Assembly: GCA_933207985.1 (NCBI GenBank)
Contig: OW240915.1
Span: forward strand, 119,388,632-119,452,631
Origin: Pelobates cultripes
Lineage: Eukaryota > Chordata > Amphibia > Anura > Pelobatidae
Direction of reading: 5' to 3'
DNA: 64,000 bases
Of the stretch, positions 11,416-21,289 are shown piece by piece. The notes below the pieces were generated by a model. The model was not told the DNA's origin and ran no database searches. It saw only the letters and a list, made by a program, of their open reading frames with translations. Within the stretch, counting starts at the first letter, position 1. Each line of letters begins with the position of its first letter. Position numbers and translations under genes: made by a program.

Positions 11416-11640
11416 TGAGAACAGTAGCAGGCGGTCGACCAAGTCCCGTTGGGTGTTCGGCAGTTAAAGATGGCCGTCGCCATTGTTCATTCATACGAAC
11501 GACTACCACCCAGCCGTTCGTCAATTAAGCTGCAGTTAACCACAAACCGCAGCTTCTGGGCGACTAATAAAGGGCACACTCCTCATGCTGGGTGGTTGGT
11601 TGTTCGTCAGTTTGTTCGGTAATTGGGGAGGTTAACAAGC
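11416..11640. mobile_element. LTR-A-like fragment
   Basis: Shares AAAGATGGCCG-CGCC and the hairpin-like TTAAGCTGC-GTTAACC ... CCGCAGCTTCTGGG with 145-240 and 49540-49615. It replaces the outer end of the chromovirus 5' LTR. Ends are not defined and no target duplication was found. Confidence 0.5.
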
Positions 11641-12629
11641 CAAAACATTTGTGTGGTCTGGCCAGTGTTACACCCTGCACCCTCCTGGGTACAGAGTGAC
11701 TTAAACACAAAGTGCCTTTAGCCCAGGAGGCCATCCATCCCAGACTCCAGAACATAGGCGGCTCTGAGCCCATAACAACCTCCACCCAAACAAGTATGCC
11801 CCCTCAGCCATTCCATCATCTGTGTTCCTTCCATTTTCCTGGTTGGCTGAGGATGATAGGTGTCGTTTGGGGCGTTCCATCAAGGCTCCGCTTCCTGTGT
11901 CTCCCCGGCGCTACTCGGGATATTGGGGAGCAGGCAAACAATCCTCCATCACCTCCTGGATCTCGCTCTGCTGCTGGGGAGAGAGACCGACCGTCTTTGC
12001 CGCTGGGGAATGAGACTGGTTGTCTTCATTCCCTGCACCTCGCACTACCGCTGGGGAACGAGACCAACTGTCTCCATTTCCTTGACCTCACCCTGCCGCT
12101 GGGGAACGATACCGTCTGTCTGCATTTCCTGGATCTCACCCTGCTGCTGGGGAACGAGACCGACTGTCTCCATTCCCAGCACCTTACACTGCCGCTGGGG
12201 GACACGTTCATTGTCTTTGCTCCCTGTACCTCACACAGCCGCTGGGGAATCGAGATCGGTTGTCTCCGCTCCCTTACACCTCCCACTGCCACTGGGGGGA
12301 AGGACAGAACACTTCTCTCCCTGGACCTCCTGTGTGAAGTCTATCAAGTCTCCAGTCTCTGGTACCTGCTGCTGGGGAACGAGACCGGTTGTCTCCGTTC
12401 CCAGGATCTCATATTGCCACGGGGGAGGAAGGACGGAATGCTTATCTCCCTGTGCCCGCCATTCTGCTTGGTGCTGCAGGTACTCGGTCGTTAGTTTCCT
12501 CATGTGCTGTATGTATTTCTTGGTGGGATTGGCCCAAAGTAAGCCTAGTCCAACTCCGCTTCAGTGTAGCTGGGCGCAATGCTTGTTCGATGAATCTGGG
12601 AAGTACTCATCTCACTGCTTGGCACCAGT
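11640..12629 (-). pseudogene. 5' internal region of outer LTR element, Gag-like frame with 16-residue repeats
   Basis: On minus an open frame starts at 12503 (MRKLTTEYLQHQAEWRAQ, a charged, probably helical start), 127 bp inside the LTR end at 12629. It then runs into units of about 16 residues such as RQGEVKEMETVGLVPQ-like strings, encoded by 48-bp DNA repeats at about 12002, 12050, 12098, 12146, 12194 and 12241. The frame breaks several times. The position just after an LTR suggests the N-terminus of Gag; the repeated region matches no domain I know. The plus-strand open frames here (11712-12494, 11860-12648) are mirror products of the repeat. Confidence 0.5.
11973..12440. repeat. 48-bp minisatellite within Gag-like frame
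   Basis: GCTGGGGAACGAGACC-type units recur at 48-bp spacing from about 12002 to 12241, with a shortened unit before and degenerate units after. A spacing divisible by three keeps both strands open, which explains the long overlapping frames on plus and minus. Confidence 0.85.
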
Positions 12630-13150
12630 TGTAGCAGACCCCTGGTAGCCCAACAGCTTACCTCCACTAATTCCCTTCCTTCAACCGTTCAGGAACCCTT
12701 ACAACAAGCAGGCATCCATTTTCCCCCCATAACTGGATACAACACACAGCTCTGAAGGTACAACAGGAATGAATCTGTTTATTTTGTTACACAGACACAG
12801 ACCTTACATGGGGTCTCCAACACAAAACAACAGGGGTTTCAATCCCAAGAAGCTGAAGGGGGAGGGAGGAAGAACAAAGCATCTAGGTTAAACTGGGCTG
12901 GCAGTGTCTCTGTGGCAACATCCTGCTGTGAAAGGAAAAAGGAGGGGGAGTGGTACAGGCAGACACTACATTTACAAAAGGAAGGGGAGGGGGAGAGGCA
13001 CAGAGCAATAACCCCCCTTTGTTGACCCACAGCTGCATACACAGGCACAATACATGAAAGACATAGCAATACAAGTAAGAACACATATAACAAAGGGAAA
13101 AAACATGAATAGGCAGTGGGCATGGTACTCAGTGACGGCGGTCCATCACA
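12630..13150 (-). mobile_element. Outer Gypsy-type element, 5' LTR
   Basis: Plus-strand TGTAGCAGACCCC ... GTCCATCACA, 521 bp, with TG...CA ends. Immediately inside, the minus strand reads ACTGGTGCCAAGCAG, a TGG-starting sequence at the place of a primer-binding site. It matches 2671-3086 with the same orientation. The pair probably belongs to one element split by the chromovirus. Confidence 0.78.
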
Positions 13151-13155
13151 TCCTG

Positions 13156-14235
13156 TGTAACGGATCACTTGGCACCCCGACTGGGTTCCTCCATTGAAGG
13201 ATGGTCCTAGTGCTTCCTGAGGACTCCAAGCACTGCAGCAGACACCACAACCACCGAACCGGAGAAGCATACGAATGCTCTCAAGCATATGAATGCCGTA
13301 AGCAGCTGAACAGGAAAAGCATACAATCAGCTTACACTCCTGGCAATCAGCATACAATCCAATTCCCCCAATAACGAGACGACACTTCGTTTTGAGGTCA
13401 AGCAAAATTGACTGTACTGGCACATACAGCCTCTTTTATTCACAATCCACAAACATTGTACTGCCCACAGGGTTTTGAAATACAACCAATCAATCCGTAC
13501 AATACACACAGACACTCCCACACAAAATCCTCCCCTCTGCCTGTGATATGATTAGTGAACACAATGGGTAATATAATTATCACAGGCAGAGAAATACAGT
13601 TTTAACAAAATATTAATAACTTCCAAAATATACATGCCATTCACATAAAACATACATTTTCAGAATCTGCATGCTTGAAATATACACATACTCAAAAATC
13701 AGTGCAGTCGGTTCAGGGGTTAAAAAGTTAAGGGACAGTCCTATTTGACAAAATGAAGCATGGTTTTTCTGCCCAAAACCAGTTCCACAGAGTCTTCTAT
13801 CCTGGAGATAATTAGGAAGTAATCCAATTATCTCCAAGGACAGAGGCAAAACTCCATTAGCACATGGTAGCAAAATACAATAAAATACATAAAAATATAT
13901 AACTGTGCAGCGATTGCATAAAACGGGTACATTCAGCATATCCCCAGATAGCTTAGATCTGAGCGCAAATTATTACTGAATGGCGCTCAGATCACATACA
14001 TACAGTTCAATTGCCATGGAGCCAAAGTCTTTCACATAGACTTTCGTTATACGAATGTGCTCCATGGCATAGCTATCTGGGGTAACACTGCTCACATAGG
14101 AAAAGTACCAAATGACCCAGCTTTTGGGTCTTTGCAGGGGAAAATCCATCATTTCAACGTGGGGCCATAGTCACAGGGCAGGTGGCTGGCAATCAGTCTT
14201 CTCCAATGCCCAGTGGCGAGGCTGGTTCTGCCACA
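13156..14235 (-). mobile_element. Solo LTR-A, full length (~1.08 kb)
   Basis: Plus TGTAACGGATCAC ... GGTTCTGCCACA, flanked by TCCTG (13151-13155) and ACCTG (14236-14240), a 5-bp duplication with one change. It sits one base pair block beyond the outer Gypsy LTR end at 13150. Landmarks: TTTTATTCACAATCCAC (~13435), CTCCCCTCTGCCTGTGATATGATTA (~13533 region), CCTGGAGATAATT (~13800) and GACTATGGCCCC on minus near 14160. No coding region. Confidence 0.82.
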
Positions 14236-14299
14236 ACCTGTATAGGAAGTTTTAACACTAAAAGAAATTGCATACTTGTTTTTTGTGTAATTTCCAAAG

Positions 14300-15240
14300 A
14301 CCTAGCTCAGTGCTGATTTAACCCCTTCAGGACGGAGTCAATAGTGCACGCTCTGATCAAAACAAAACGTAAACAAAAACTGGAATTTGCGCTATATGTC
14401 TGTTCAACCGTAATTCACCGCTGTCACATTAAGTGCACCCACACTTATTATATATCATTTTGTTCAGGAGAAACAGGGCTTTAATTTATCATTAACTATT
14501 CATATATGGAACATAATTTATTATGAATAAAATGTAATAAAATGTATGAAAATAAGATTTTTTTTGCAAAAAAATGCACATATTTGTAATCAGCGATGTC
14601 TCACGAGTACAACAGTACCCCCCATTAACAGGTTTTATGGTGTTTTGGAAAGTTACAGGGTCAAATATAGAACGTTCCATTTTCAAATTGAAATTTGCCA
14701 GATTAGTAATGATACCTTTGAGATGGTGTGGTAGCCCAGGAATGAGAATTACCCCCATAATGGCATACCATTTGAAAAAGTAGACAACCAAGGTATTGAA
14801 AGTAGGGTATGTTTAGTCTTTTTTAGTAGCCACTTAGTCACAAACACTGGCCAAAGTTAGCGTTCATATTTGTTTTTGTGTGAAAAAAGCAAAAAACTAA
14901 TATTTGGCCAGTGTTTGTGACTAAGTGGCTACTAAGAAAGACTGGACATACCCCACTTGCATATATATATGTAACGTCATTCTAAGTGTATTTTAATACT
15001 AATATATATACTTATATTAATATTAAAATACATTACATATGACGTTACATATATATATATAATATGTATAAATATATATAATATATATGCATATATTATA
15101 TATATAAAAATATATTTATTTTAATTTTAAAACATGTTTAATATATTTTTTTACAGCTCCCACCAGCTGTAAAAGACACTTCAGACAGTCCCCCTGCTGG
15201 CAGATCCACAGACAGCTATATGGGGCCATGTGATCGCTCT
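14300..15240. repeat. Interspersed repeat R with central hairpin and AT palindrome
   Basis: Starts near TTAACCCCTTCAGGA (14318). Related sequence lies at 26860-27600, 16920-17290 and 45480-45790. A 29-bp perfect inverted pair (14825-14853 with 14905-14933) encloses 51 bp, followed by a second AT-rich inverted region (about 14961-15058) around TATGTAACGTCA. No open frame shows similarity to a transposase. It may be a non-autonomous DNA transposon with TTAA-type ends. Confidence 0.6.
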
Positions 15241-15373
15241 TTGAGATATATTATATATGGAAATTCAAAGGGAGGATAAAAAATATCAACTGAAAAAAAA
15301 AATTATACCCAACTCTGGTGCACGAGTGTCTCAGCTGCACTAACTCAATCAAAGTGTCAGGTGGCACTGATAA

Positions 15374-15700
15374 AAGGGACACTAAAGGGACATCTCATTG
15401 AAGTGGCCTGAATGCACTGTACTTGTTCTTTTAGCTCTGCAGCTTAAAACATTTAGGTTTTAGAGAAACTGCAGTGTATGAAGACATCCAGTGTCCCTAT
15501 AGGAAAACACTGATTCAATGCTTGCCTACAAGTAAAGCCTAATGTGCCCGTAACACATGCTCATTAGGTCCCTTCTTGCTATGATTTTGAAGGAAGCAGA
15601 GATAGAACCAGGGGTAAGGTGGGGACAGAGGGGGCATAGGGACACTATAGTGTTTAATAATACAGCTCTGTAATCCTAACACTAGAGTGTTCCTTTAAAT
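15374..15700. mobile_element. Probable TTAA-type MITE remnant
   Basis: Begins AAAAGGGACACTAAAGGGAC and ends CACTAGAGTGTTCCTTTAA. These resemble the inverted ends TTAAAGGACCACTATAG seen at 16480. Internal sequence (GAGAAACTGCAGTGT) also resembles the 16480 element (GAGAAACTGCAATGT). Ends are imperfect, so the boundary is approximate. Confidence 0.5.
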
Positions 15701-16361
15701 TTAACTTTCAAAAAAAAAACTTTCCAACTTAAAACACAGATTTTAAAACATAACATTTACACAGTATTAACCCTTTCTATGCCTACTTTTAGAGTCAAAG
15801 AGGGTCCATAGTCTCTCAGTAAGATGCTTGCAAGGTACAATGCACATCTTTTGTTTTTAACCCCTTAATGCCGTCCTGCTTTAAATGGGCTTTAAAGCCG
15901 TTGCGGCATCATAGAACACCATAACGGCTTTGAGCTCTGGAGCCAGCTAGATACTCACCTTCCCAGTGATCCGCTTCTGTCAGGCAGTCTCCATGCTTGT
16001 GAGAAAGAATAAAAAAAATAATTACACATTAAAATAATTAAATACAATATATATTTCCTGGCTAATCATGGCAGCATATACAAATGGGTTAGCTCCACCC
16101 CTTACAGGCGATAGGACAGGAAAAACAGCAGAGGCTTTAAAAAGAGGCTCCATTCCTAAGGTTTTCAGTCTTTTTCCTGTCCTACAACCCTTAGGATGGG
16201 AGCATTTTGCTATTTAGTTATGGACATGTTTGTTTTTTTTCTCTTCATTACTTTATTTGTATTTGCTATTTTAGGGTGCCTTTATATTATGGTGCCTTTA
16301 TACTGTGGTGTTTTTATACTATGGTACTTTTACATGGTGGTGCCTTTAAACTGTGATGTCT
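15701..16361. other. Repeat-derived sequence without recognisable gene
   Basis: Contains a poly-A stretch, a TTAACCCCTTAATGCCGTCC start near 15859 that looks like another TTAA-type repeat end, and an AT-rich stretch at 16010-16050. The small open frame at 16196-16393 is low-complexity (repeated GGTGCCTTTA units) and not supported as a gene. Confidence 0.4.
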
Positions 16362-16441
16362 TTAACCCCTTAAGGACCAAACTTCTGGAATAAAAGGGAG
16401 TCATGACATGTCACACATGTCATATGTCCTTAAGGGGTTAA
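16362..16441. mobile_element. 80-bp TTAA-flanked MITE
   Basis: TTAACCCCTTAAGGACC ... GTCCTTAAGGGGTTAA. The ends are inverted repeats and carry TTAA on both sides, typical of piggyBac or Kolobok/T2-type non-autonomous elements. The same element in opposite orientation lies at 21970-22049. Confidence 0.88.
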
Positions 16442-16479
16442 AGCCTTAGTGACCAGACCATTTTTCAATGTTCTTACCG

Positions 16480-16910
16480 TTAAAGGACCACTATAGGCAC
16501 CCAGACCACTTCAGCTCAATGAGAGAAACTGCAATGTTTTCTTTATGGTTAATGCAGCCTCTAGTGGCTGTCTCATTGACAGCCGCTAGAGGCGCTTCCA
16601 CGCTTCGCACTGTGATTTTCACAGTGAGAAGACGCCAGCATCCATAGGAAAGCATTAAGAATGCTTTCCTATGGACTGGCTGAATGCGCGCGCGGCTCTT
16701 GACGCGCATGCGCATTCAGCCGATGACATCAGAAGAGGGAGGAGAGTCCCCAGCGCCAAGGGAGCCCGGTGCTGGAGAAAGGTGAGTGTTTAACTCCCTC
16801 CCTCCCACTTCAGCCCAGCGAGAGTGGGACCCTGAGGGTGGGGGCACCCTCACGGCACTATAGTGCCAGGAACACGAGTTTGTTTTCCTGGCACTATAGT
16901 GGTCCTTTAA
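16480..16910. mobile_element. 431-bp TTAA-flanked MITE (T2/Kolobok-like)
   Basis: Inverted ends TTAAAGGACCACTATAG ... CTATAGTGGTCCTTTAA with TTAA at both sides. The flanks rejoin as ...GTTCTTACCG-TTAA-GGACCAGGGC, which reads as an uninterrupted R-type repeat. Inside are further inverted stretches (GACAGCCACTAGAGGC-type and a CG-rich GCATGCGCATTCAGC region). Too short for a transposase. Confidence 0.88.
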
Positions 16911-17368
16911 GGACCAGGGCTATTTTTAAATTTCTTCGGTGTTTGTGTTTAGCTGTAATTTGTCTCTTACTCATTTACTGTACCCACACATATTATATAC
17001 TGTTTTTCTCACCATTAAATGTTCTTTCTAAAGATACCATTTTTTAACCATATAATTTACAATAAAAAAATTATAAAATATGATAAAAAAAACAAAAAAA
17101 AATTAAACTTTTTCCAACTTTGACTCCCAACATCTACAACAGCCAAAAAACACCCATGCTAAATGGTTTCTACATTTTGTCCTGAGTTTAGAAATACCCA
17201 ATGTTAACATGTTCTTAGCTTTTTTGGAAAGTTATAGGGCAATAAGTACAAGTAGCACTTTGCTATTTCCAAACCTTTTTTTTTTTCAAAATGAACGCAA
17301 GTTACATTGTAACACTGATATCTGTCAGGAATCCCTGAATAACCCTTCACATGTAAATATTTTTTAAA
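16911..17368. repeat. R-family repeat sequence
   Basis: Resembles 14380-14700: TGTACCCACACATATTATATACTG near 16978 against 14440, and a TTTTGGAAAGTTA motif at 17222 against 14641. AT-rich with homopolymer runs. No open frame of interest. Confidence 0.5.
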
Positions 17369-17373
17369 AGAAG

Positions 17374-17926
17374 TGTCACGATTCGGGAACCTGACACGCT
17401 AACAGGTCACAGGAAGGAAGAGTGCTATACCTGTCCTTAGAATGGCCGGGTTAAGCACACTAAGAATAGTCAGGAGACAAGCCAAGTAAAGGGAGCTAGA
17501 AAACACGAAAACGAGAAACAAGCCGAGGTCAAAGGAATGGAGAATACAGGAAAGTCGGAATAACGAGCCAAATAAACGGTAACCAGAGAGCAACACGAGC
17601 AAACTGCAAATACATGTAAAACAAGACCACAACAGGGCACTGAGAGACTGGAAAGTATATAACAGCTGTGCTTAATTCTGATTGGATAACTTCCAATCAG
17701 AATTAATAATCACACGTGGGAGATATCTATAACTCCCACTGTGATTAGGGTACTGTGGCTTTAACGCCGGGTCACGTGAGTGACCCTGGCGTTTACACAA
17801 ATGCGGGGACTCCCTGCGTGCAGCGTTACACATGCTGCCAATGGGACGCGAGGAGGAGGACGTGAGCTGCGCGCAGCGCAGAGAGGATGCCGCTCGCCGA
17901 CAGGTAGGGGAAGGGAAGCCCTGACA
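17374..17926 (-). mobile_element. Solo LTR-C with 5-bp target duplication
   Basis: TGTCACGATTCGGG ... AAGCCCTGACA, 553 bp, flanked by AGAAG at 17369-17373 and 17927-17931. Homologous along its length to 5834-6355. The 3' third is GC-rich (GTGACCCTGGCG, GAGCTGCGCGCAGCGC). No internal region. Confidence 0.9.
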
Positions 17927-17989
17927 AGAAGAAAACCTAAGGTATTAAACATGAGGTATTTTGACTCTTTTCATGCAACCATTTTTCCT

Positions 17990-18450
17990 CTAGGTAAGTC
18001 TTTATGCTTGGGGCTGTGCATTTTGGGGTGTCTGGGTCGTCCTTAAGGTTGTAGAGCTGGCTATAGTATTGTGCGAACTTAGTGCATATCTGTGCAGGCA
18101 GTATTAGTTTTTGTCCCTCTTTGTTTATTATGTGAGCTATGCGCGTTTGTTGTTGTCTGTCTTTTAGTCCGAACTTATTGAGTTGGATCTTGTTTAACTT
18201 ATTTTGCAGGGCAGTTATTTGCTTTTTATGTTCTGTAGAGGGTTGTGTTTGTTTTTCTCTGTGTAGTTTCTCTAACTGCTGTCTGTACTGTGTTATTTAT
18301 TTTTCTGATTGTCTCTTGATATATGTAGCTCTACTTATTAGTGTACCTCTCACACTGCTTTGTGTGCCAGCCAATGCATGTGATGGTTCTGGACTGACTT
18401 GGTGTTTGTGTCAAAATAGTGGCGTAGTTCTTTCTTTATTTGTGTGCAGT
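17990..18450 (-). pseudogene. L1/Tx1-type LINE ORF2 fragment (between endonuclease and RT)
   Basis: An open minus frame without ATG runs from about 18340 to 18030. It reads ITQYRQQLEKLHREKQTQP, KKQITALQNKLNKIQLNKFG, DRQQQTRIAHIINKEG and FAQYYSQLYNLKDD. A lysine-rich coiled linker followed by 'F-x-x-YY-x-x-LY' is the usual stretch before the RT domain in L1-type ORF2. Neither the endonuclease nor the RT core is here. It may be the continuation of the L1 piece at 23186-25255, separated by later insertions. Confidence 0.6.
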
Positions 18451-18629
18451 ACAGTTGGTCTTTTAATAGAGCTTGGCAGCTACAAAGTGTACCCATTGTA
18501 TGCCCCCCTCCCATCTGCACTGTATTATTGCTTGTTTTAATACGTTTTAAATGTTTTTTGTATCACATGATTGATGATGTCACTAATAGTAATGATATAA
18601 TCAATTGTATCTGCTATTTCAACAGGATA

Positions 18630-19560
18630 GGCCTCTGATGCTGTAACACTTTGATAGGAGAAACGTGTTTGTAGCGGAGATACAATATTCCCCAGGCTAT
18701 CTCTGCTTATAATCCTAGTGAGGCTCAGGAACAAGTAAATTATAAATCCACAGGCAAGGTTTCCAGCAGGCAAAATAATCCAATAGTATCCCCACAGCAA
18801 TCCCAATGACTGGACGACACACAGCATCAGGAGCAGAACTGACAACCTTTATTCCACAGTGCCTTATATAGCATGCTCCCATGCAAGGGAGGGATTTTCA
18901 TCAATTAGTACAGTACCCAATCTGGCAATAGTAACCTCCCACACATCTCCTCCCCTCAGCCTGCATCATAATCCCCTTGTAGTGTACCCAAATTCCCCCA
19001 GTTTCTGGATGTACCCCTAAACCTGGCACATCCCCTGGTAGCCCTGATCTGGGTGAGCAACATATCCAAAATTCACCCAGATCAGACCAGGGGTTCGGGA
19101 AATTTATGGAGGTACTAAAAAGACCGACCGCGCTGGATAGAACAGCCGAATTGGGTTCCATGCGATGGGGCCCTGCGGTCGGTCCCAGTACAAGGAATAA
19201 TTTACACAAACGGCTGAGGTTACAGAGATCAGGTAGGATTCACATGAATCCCCTCGTTCGGTTGTTTCTGTCTACCGAACGAGGGGCCGTTCGGTAGTTT
19301 GGAACAGAACAGACCGGGCTTGTGGAGGTCTCAGCGGTGTTCGCCTAGTCGAGTGTCCGATTTGGGTTCCAGACACTTGACGGCAAAACACCGCTGTTCG
19401 GGAGTTTTATAATGGCCGCCACCACGTGTTCGTTTCCCAAATGGCGGCCACCCCGAGACAAAGGACATTGTTGCAACGGGTAATTGAAGGCACACTTCAC
19501 ACAGGGGAGGTCTGATTGTTCGGTAGTTTCATTCCCTTAGTTTATTCGAATGATTCTACC
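18630..19560 (-). mobile_element. LTR-A copy, diverged
   Basis: Contains CTTTATTCCACAGTGCC (18848), CTCCCCTCAGCCTG (18950), the TAGCCCTGATCTGGGTGAGCAACATATCC block (19040) and the CAGCGGTGTTCGCC ... AACACCGCTG inverted block (19332-19390), all found in other LTR-A copies. The plus start may be TGTAACACTTTG (18641). The far end is unclear and no target duplication was found. Confidence 0.6.
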
Positions 19561-20440
19561 GAACAATCAGACGAATACACTTTATTTAAACACATATAAA
19601 ACTAGCAGTTTACACGAATGCAGTGAACACATGAAATTTTCAGGACAGCCCAGTGCCATTTGCTACAGTGTTTTTAAAAGCTGTTTTATGTTACTGATTT
19701 TTTTTGTCTCCAATAAAGATAGCCCATTTATGCTATTGGAGCCTCCAAGCCTATCCTTTTATTCTATTTTATTTTATTTTTAAATAATATAATTCCTTTC
19801 ATCTCTCTCCAACACCCCCACTGGAGGACTCGAGGAGTGATATCCTTGGTGGGGATCATACCACCTACGCCTACATATATTGACATATATCCTATTTGCT
19901 CTTCACTTGTGAGTATACCCCCATTTTTTATCATTTTATTTTGTATTATGCAGAGAGCACTATTTTTTGTTTCTATCATCTTTTTTTTTATATATCACCA
20001 ACTATTTGAATATCGGCCTACTGCCATTGGAAAGGAGATATACCCTATTACCACTGGAGTCCCCCTTTTGAGGACATCTAAGGACCATCTACATATCCAT
20101 AGACGGGGTTTGTACTGTCCAGGTGCACATATGTGGAGCTGAGTATAGGCTCCAGAAAATTGTAAGTGCAATTCCTTTCCCTTCATTTACCATCACTTAA
20201 GATCTCAACATACTACACTATATCCACTATATCCATGTCTTTTTCCTTCCCTCCTCCATATCGCTCCATCACATGCGCTGCTCCCTGACCCTACTATTTA
20301 CATCCATCGTACCACCAGAAAAGAAGAGACTCTGGTTTTTGGGAAGTTTCAGCAGCCACATACTATAATTACAAGTACTGATATTCCACCTACCCCTCTA
20401 ATAAAGTAAGATTTTTTTTTATTTAAACTCCTCATCTCAT
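19561..20440. other. Unassigned repeat-like sequence
   Basis: AT-rich with poly-T and TATTTTATTTT runs. It includes a segment (20000-20170) with GGAAAGGAGATATACCC and CATAGACGGGG that has the look of a LINE 3' region or Penelope-type terminus, but I could not assign it. Open frames at 19550-19783 and 19837-20142 are short and unsupported. Confidence 0.35.
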
Positions 20441-20442
20441 TA

Positions 20443-21261
20443 AAATGGCAGATTTAGTTCAGTGTAATAGTTGTTGAGCATTTGTTTCATGTTCCATTTT
20501 TTGGAGGTTTGGTTGTTGTCTAATCTGTAGACAGTTCTCTAGATGTCCTAGGAATGGCAGATGGATTACTGTAGGATCTGGTAGACTTAGAGATGTGGAC
20601 AAAAGGCATACTGCACAGTCTGTTTCTTTACATAATTCATTTTCTGCACGTTCAGATTTTAGTTGTGTTATGGAGAAAGGCTCAGGCACTGAGTTTGTGG
20701 AACCACCATCCTCTATGCCTAAGGTGAGCAAGAGTGCACCCCAGGACAAAAAGGACAAGATGAGGCCTGATCAAAAGCAGTTGTTGTTGGGGGATTCTAT
20801 CTTAAGAGGTGTAGAGTTGAACAATAGTGGCTTTGTGAGATGTCTTCCTGCTCACTGAGACAGGAGATGTATTTGTAATATTGTTAAGCAAGCAAAGCAG
20901 GAAGGGGAATTAGATGTACTTGTCCATCTTGGGACAAATGATTGGCTTGTAATGAGGTTTCTGAGGTAAAGGAAGGGTTTTGTGTTCTTGCCAATGATAT
21001 ATGGCAGGTTGCTTCCACACTGTCATTCTCTGAAGTTCTGCCTGTGCATAACACTCAGAATGACAGCGGATGCGTATTAGGGACTTTAACTTGTGGCTTG
21101 ACGAATGGTGTTGGGAGCAAGGATTTGGCTTTGTTTCTCATGGTAGCTCTATTTGGAATAGAAATGAACTGTACAAAAAAGATGGTTTGCATCTTTCTCA
21201 AAAGGGAACAAATGTTCTCAGTGAGCAGTTCAGAGGTTTTGCTAGGAAGTATTTAAACTAG
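20443..21261 (+). pseudogene. CR1/L2-group LINE ORF1 with esterase-like domain (broken)
   Basis: The start reads MADLVQCNSC at 20443, then a stop. After a second start region, the frame holds KQLLLGDSILRGVE (block I of an SGNH-hydrolase fold), a stop after CLPAH, then LDVLVHLGTND (block with the conserved GTND), and the frame-shifted KKDGLHLSQKGTNVLSEQF, which supplies the final catalytic-type Asp-x-x-His. In CR1-type LINEs ORF1 encodes such an esterase with nucleic-acid-binding cysteines at its N-terminus. At least two stops and one frameshift are present. Confidence 0.82.
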
Positions 21262-21289
21262 GAGGGGGGAGTGTGTTTAAAATGATAAG

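Noticed and set aside
11712..12648. Two long plus-strand open frames of about 260 residues
   Set aside because: They overlap in different frames and arise from a 48-bp minisatellite; the minus strand gives the Gag-like start after an LTR, so the plus frames are mirror products.
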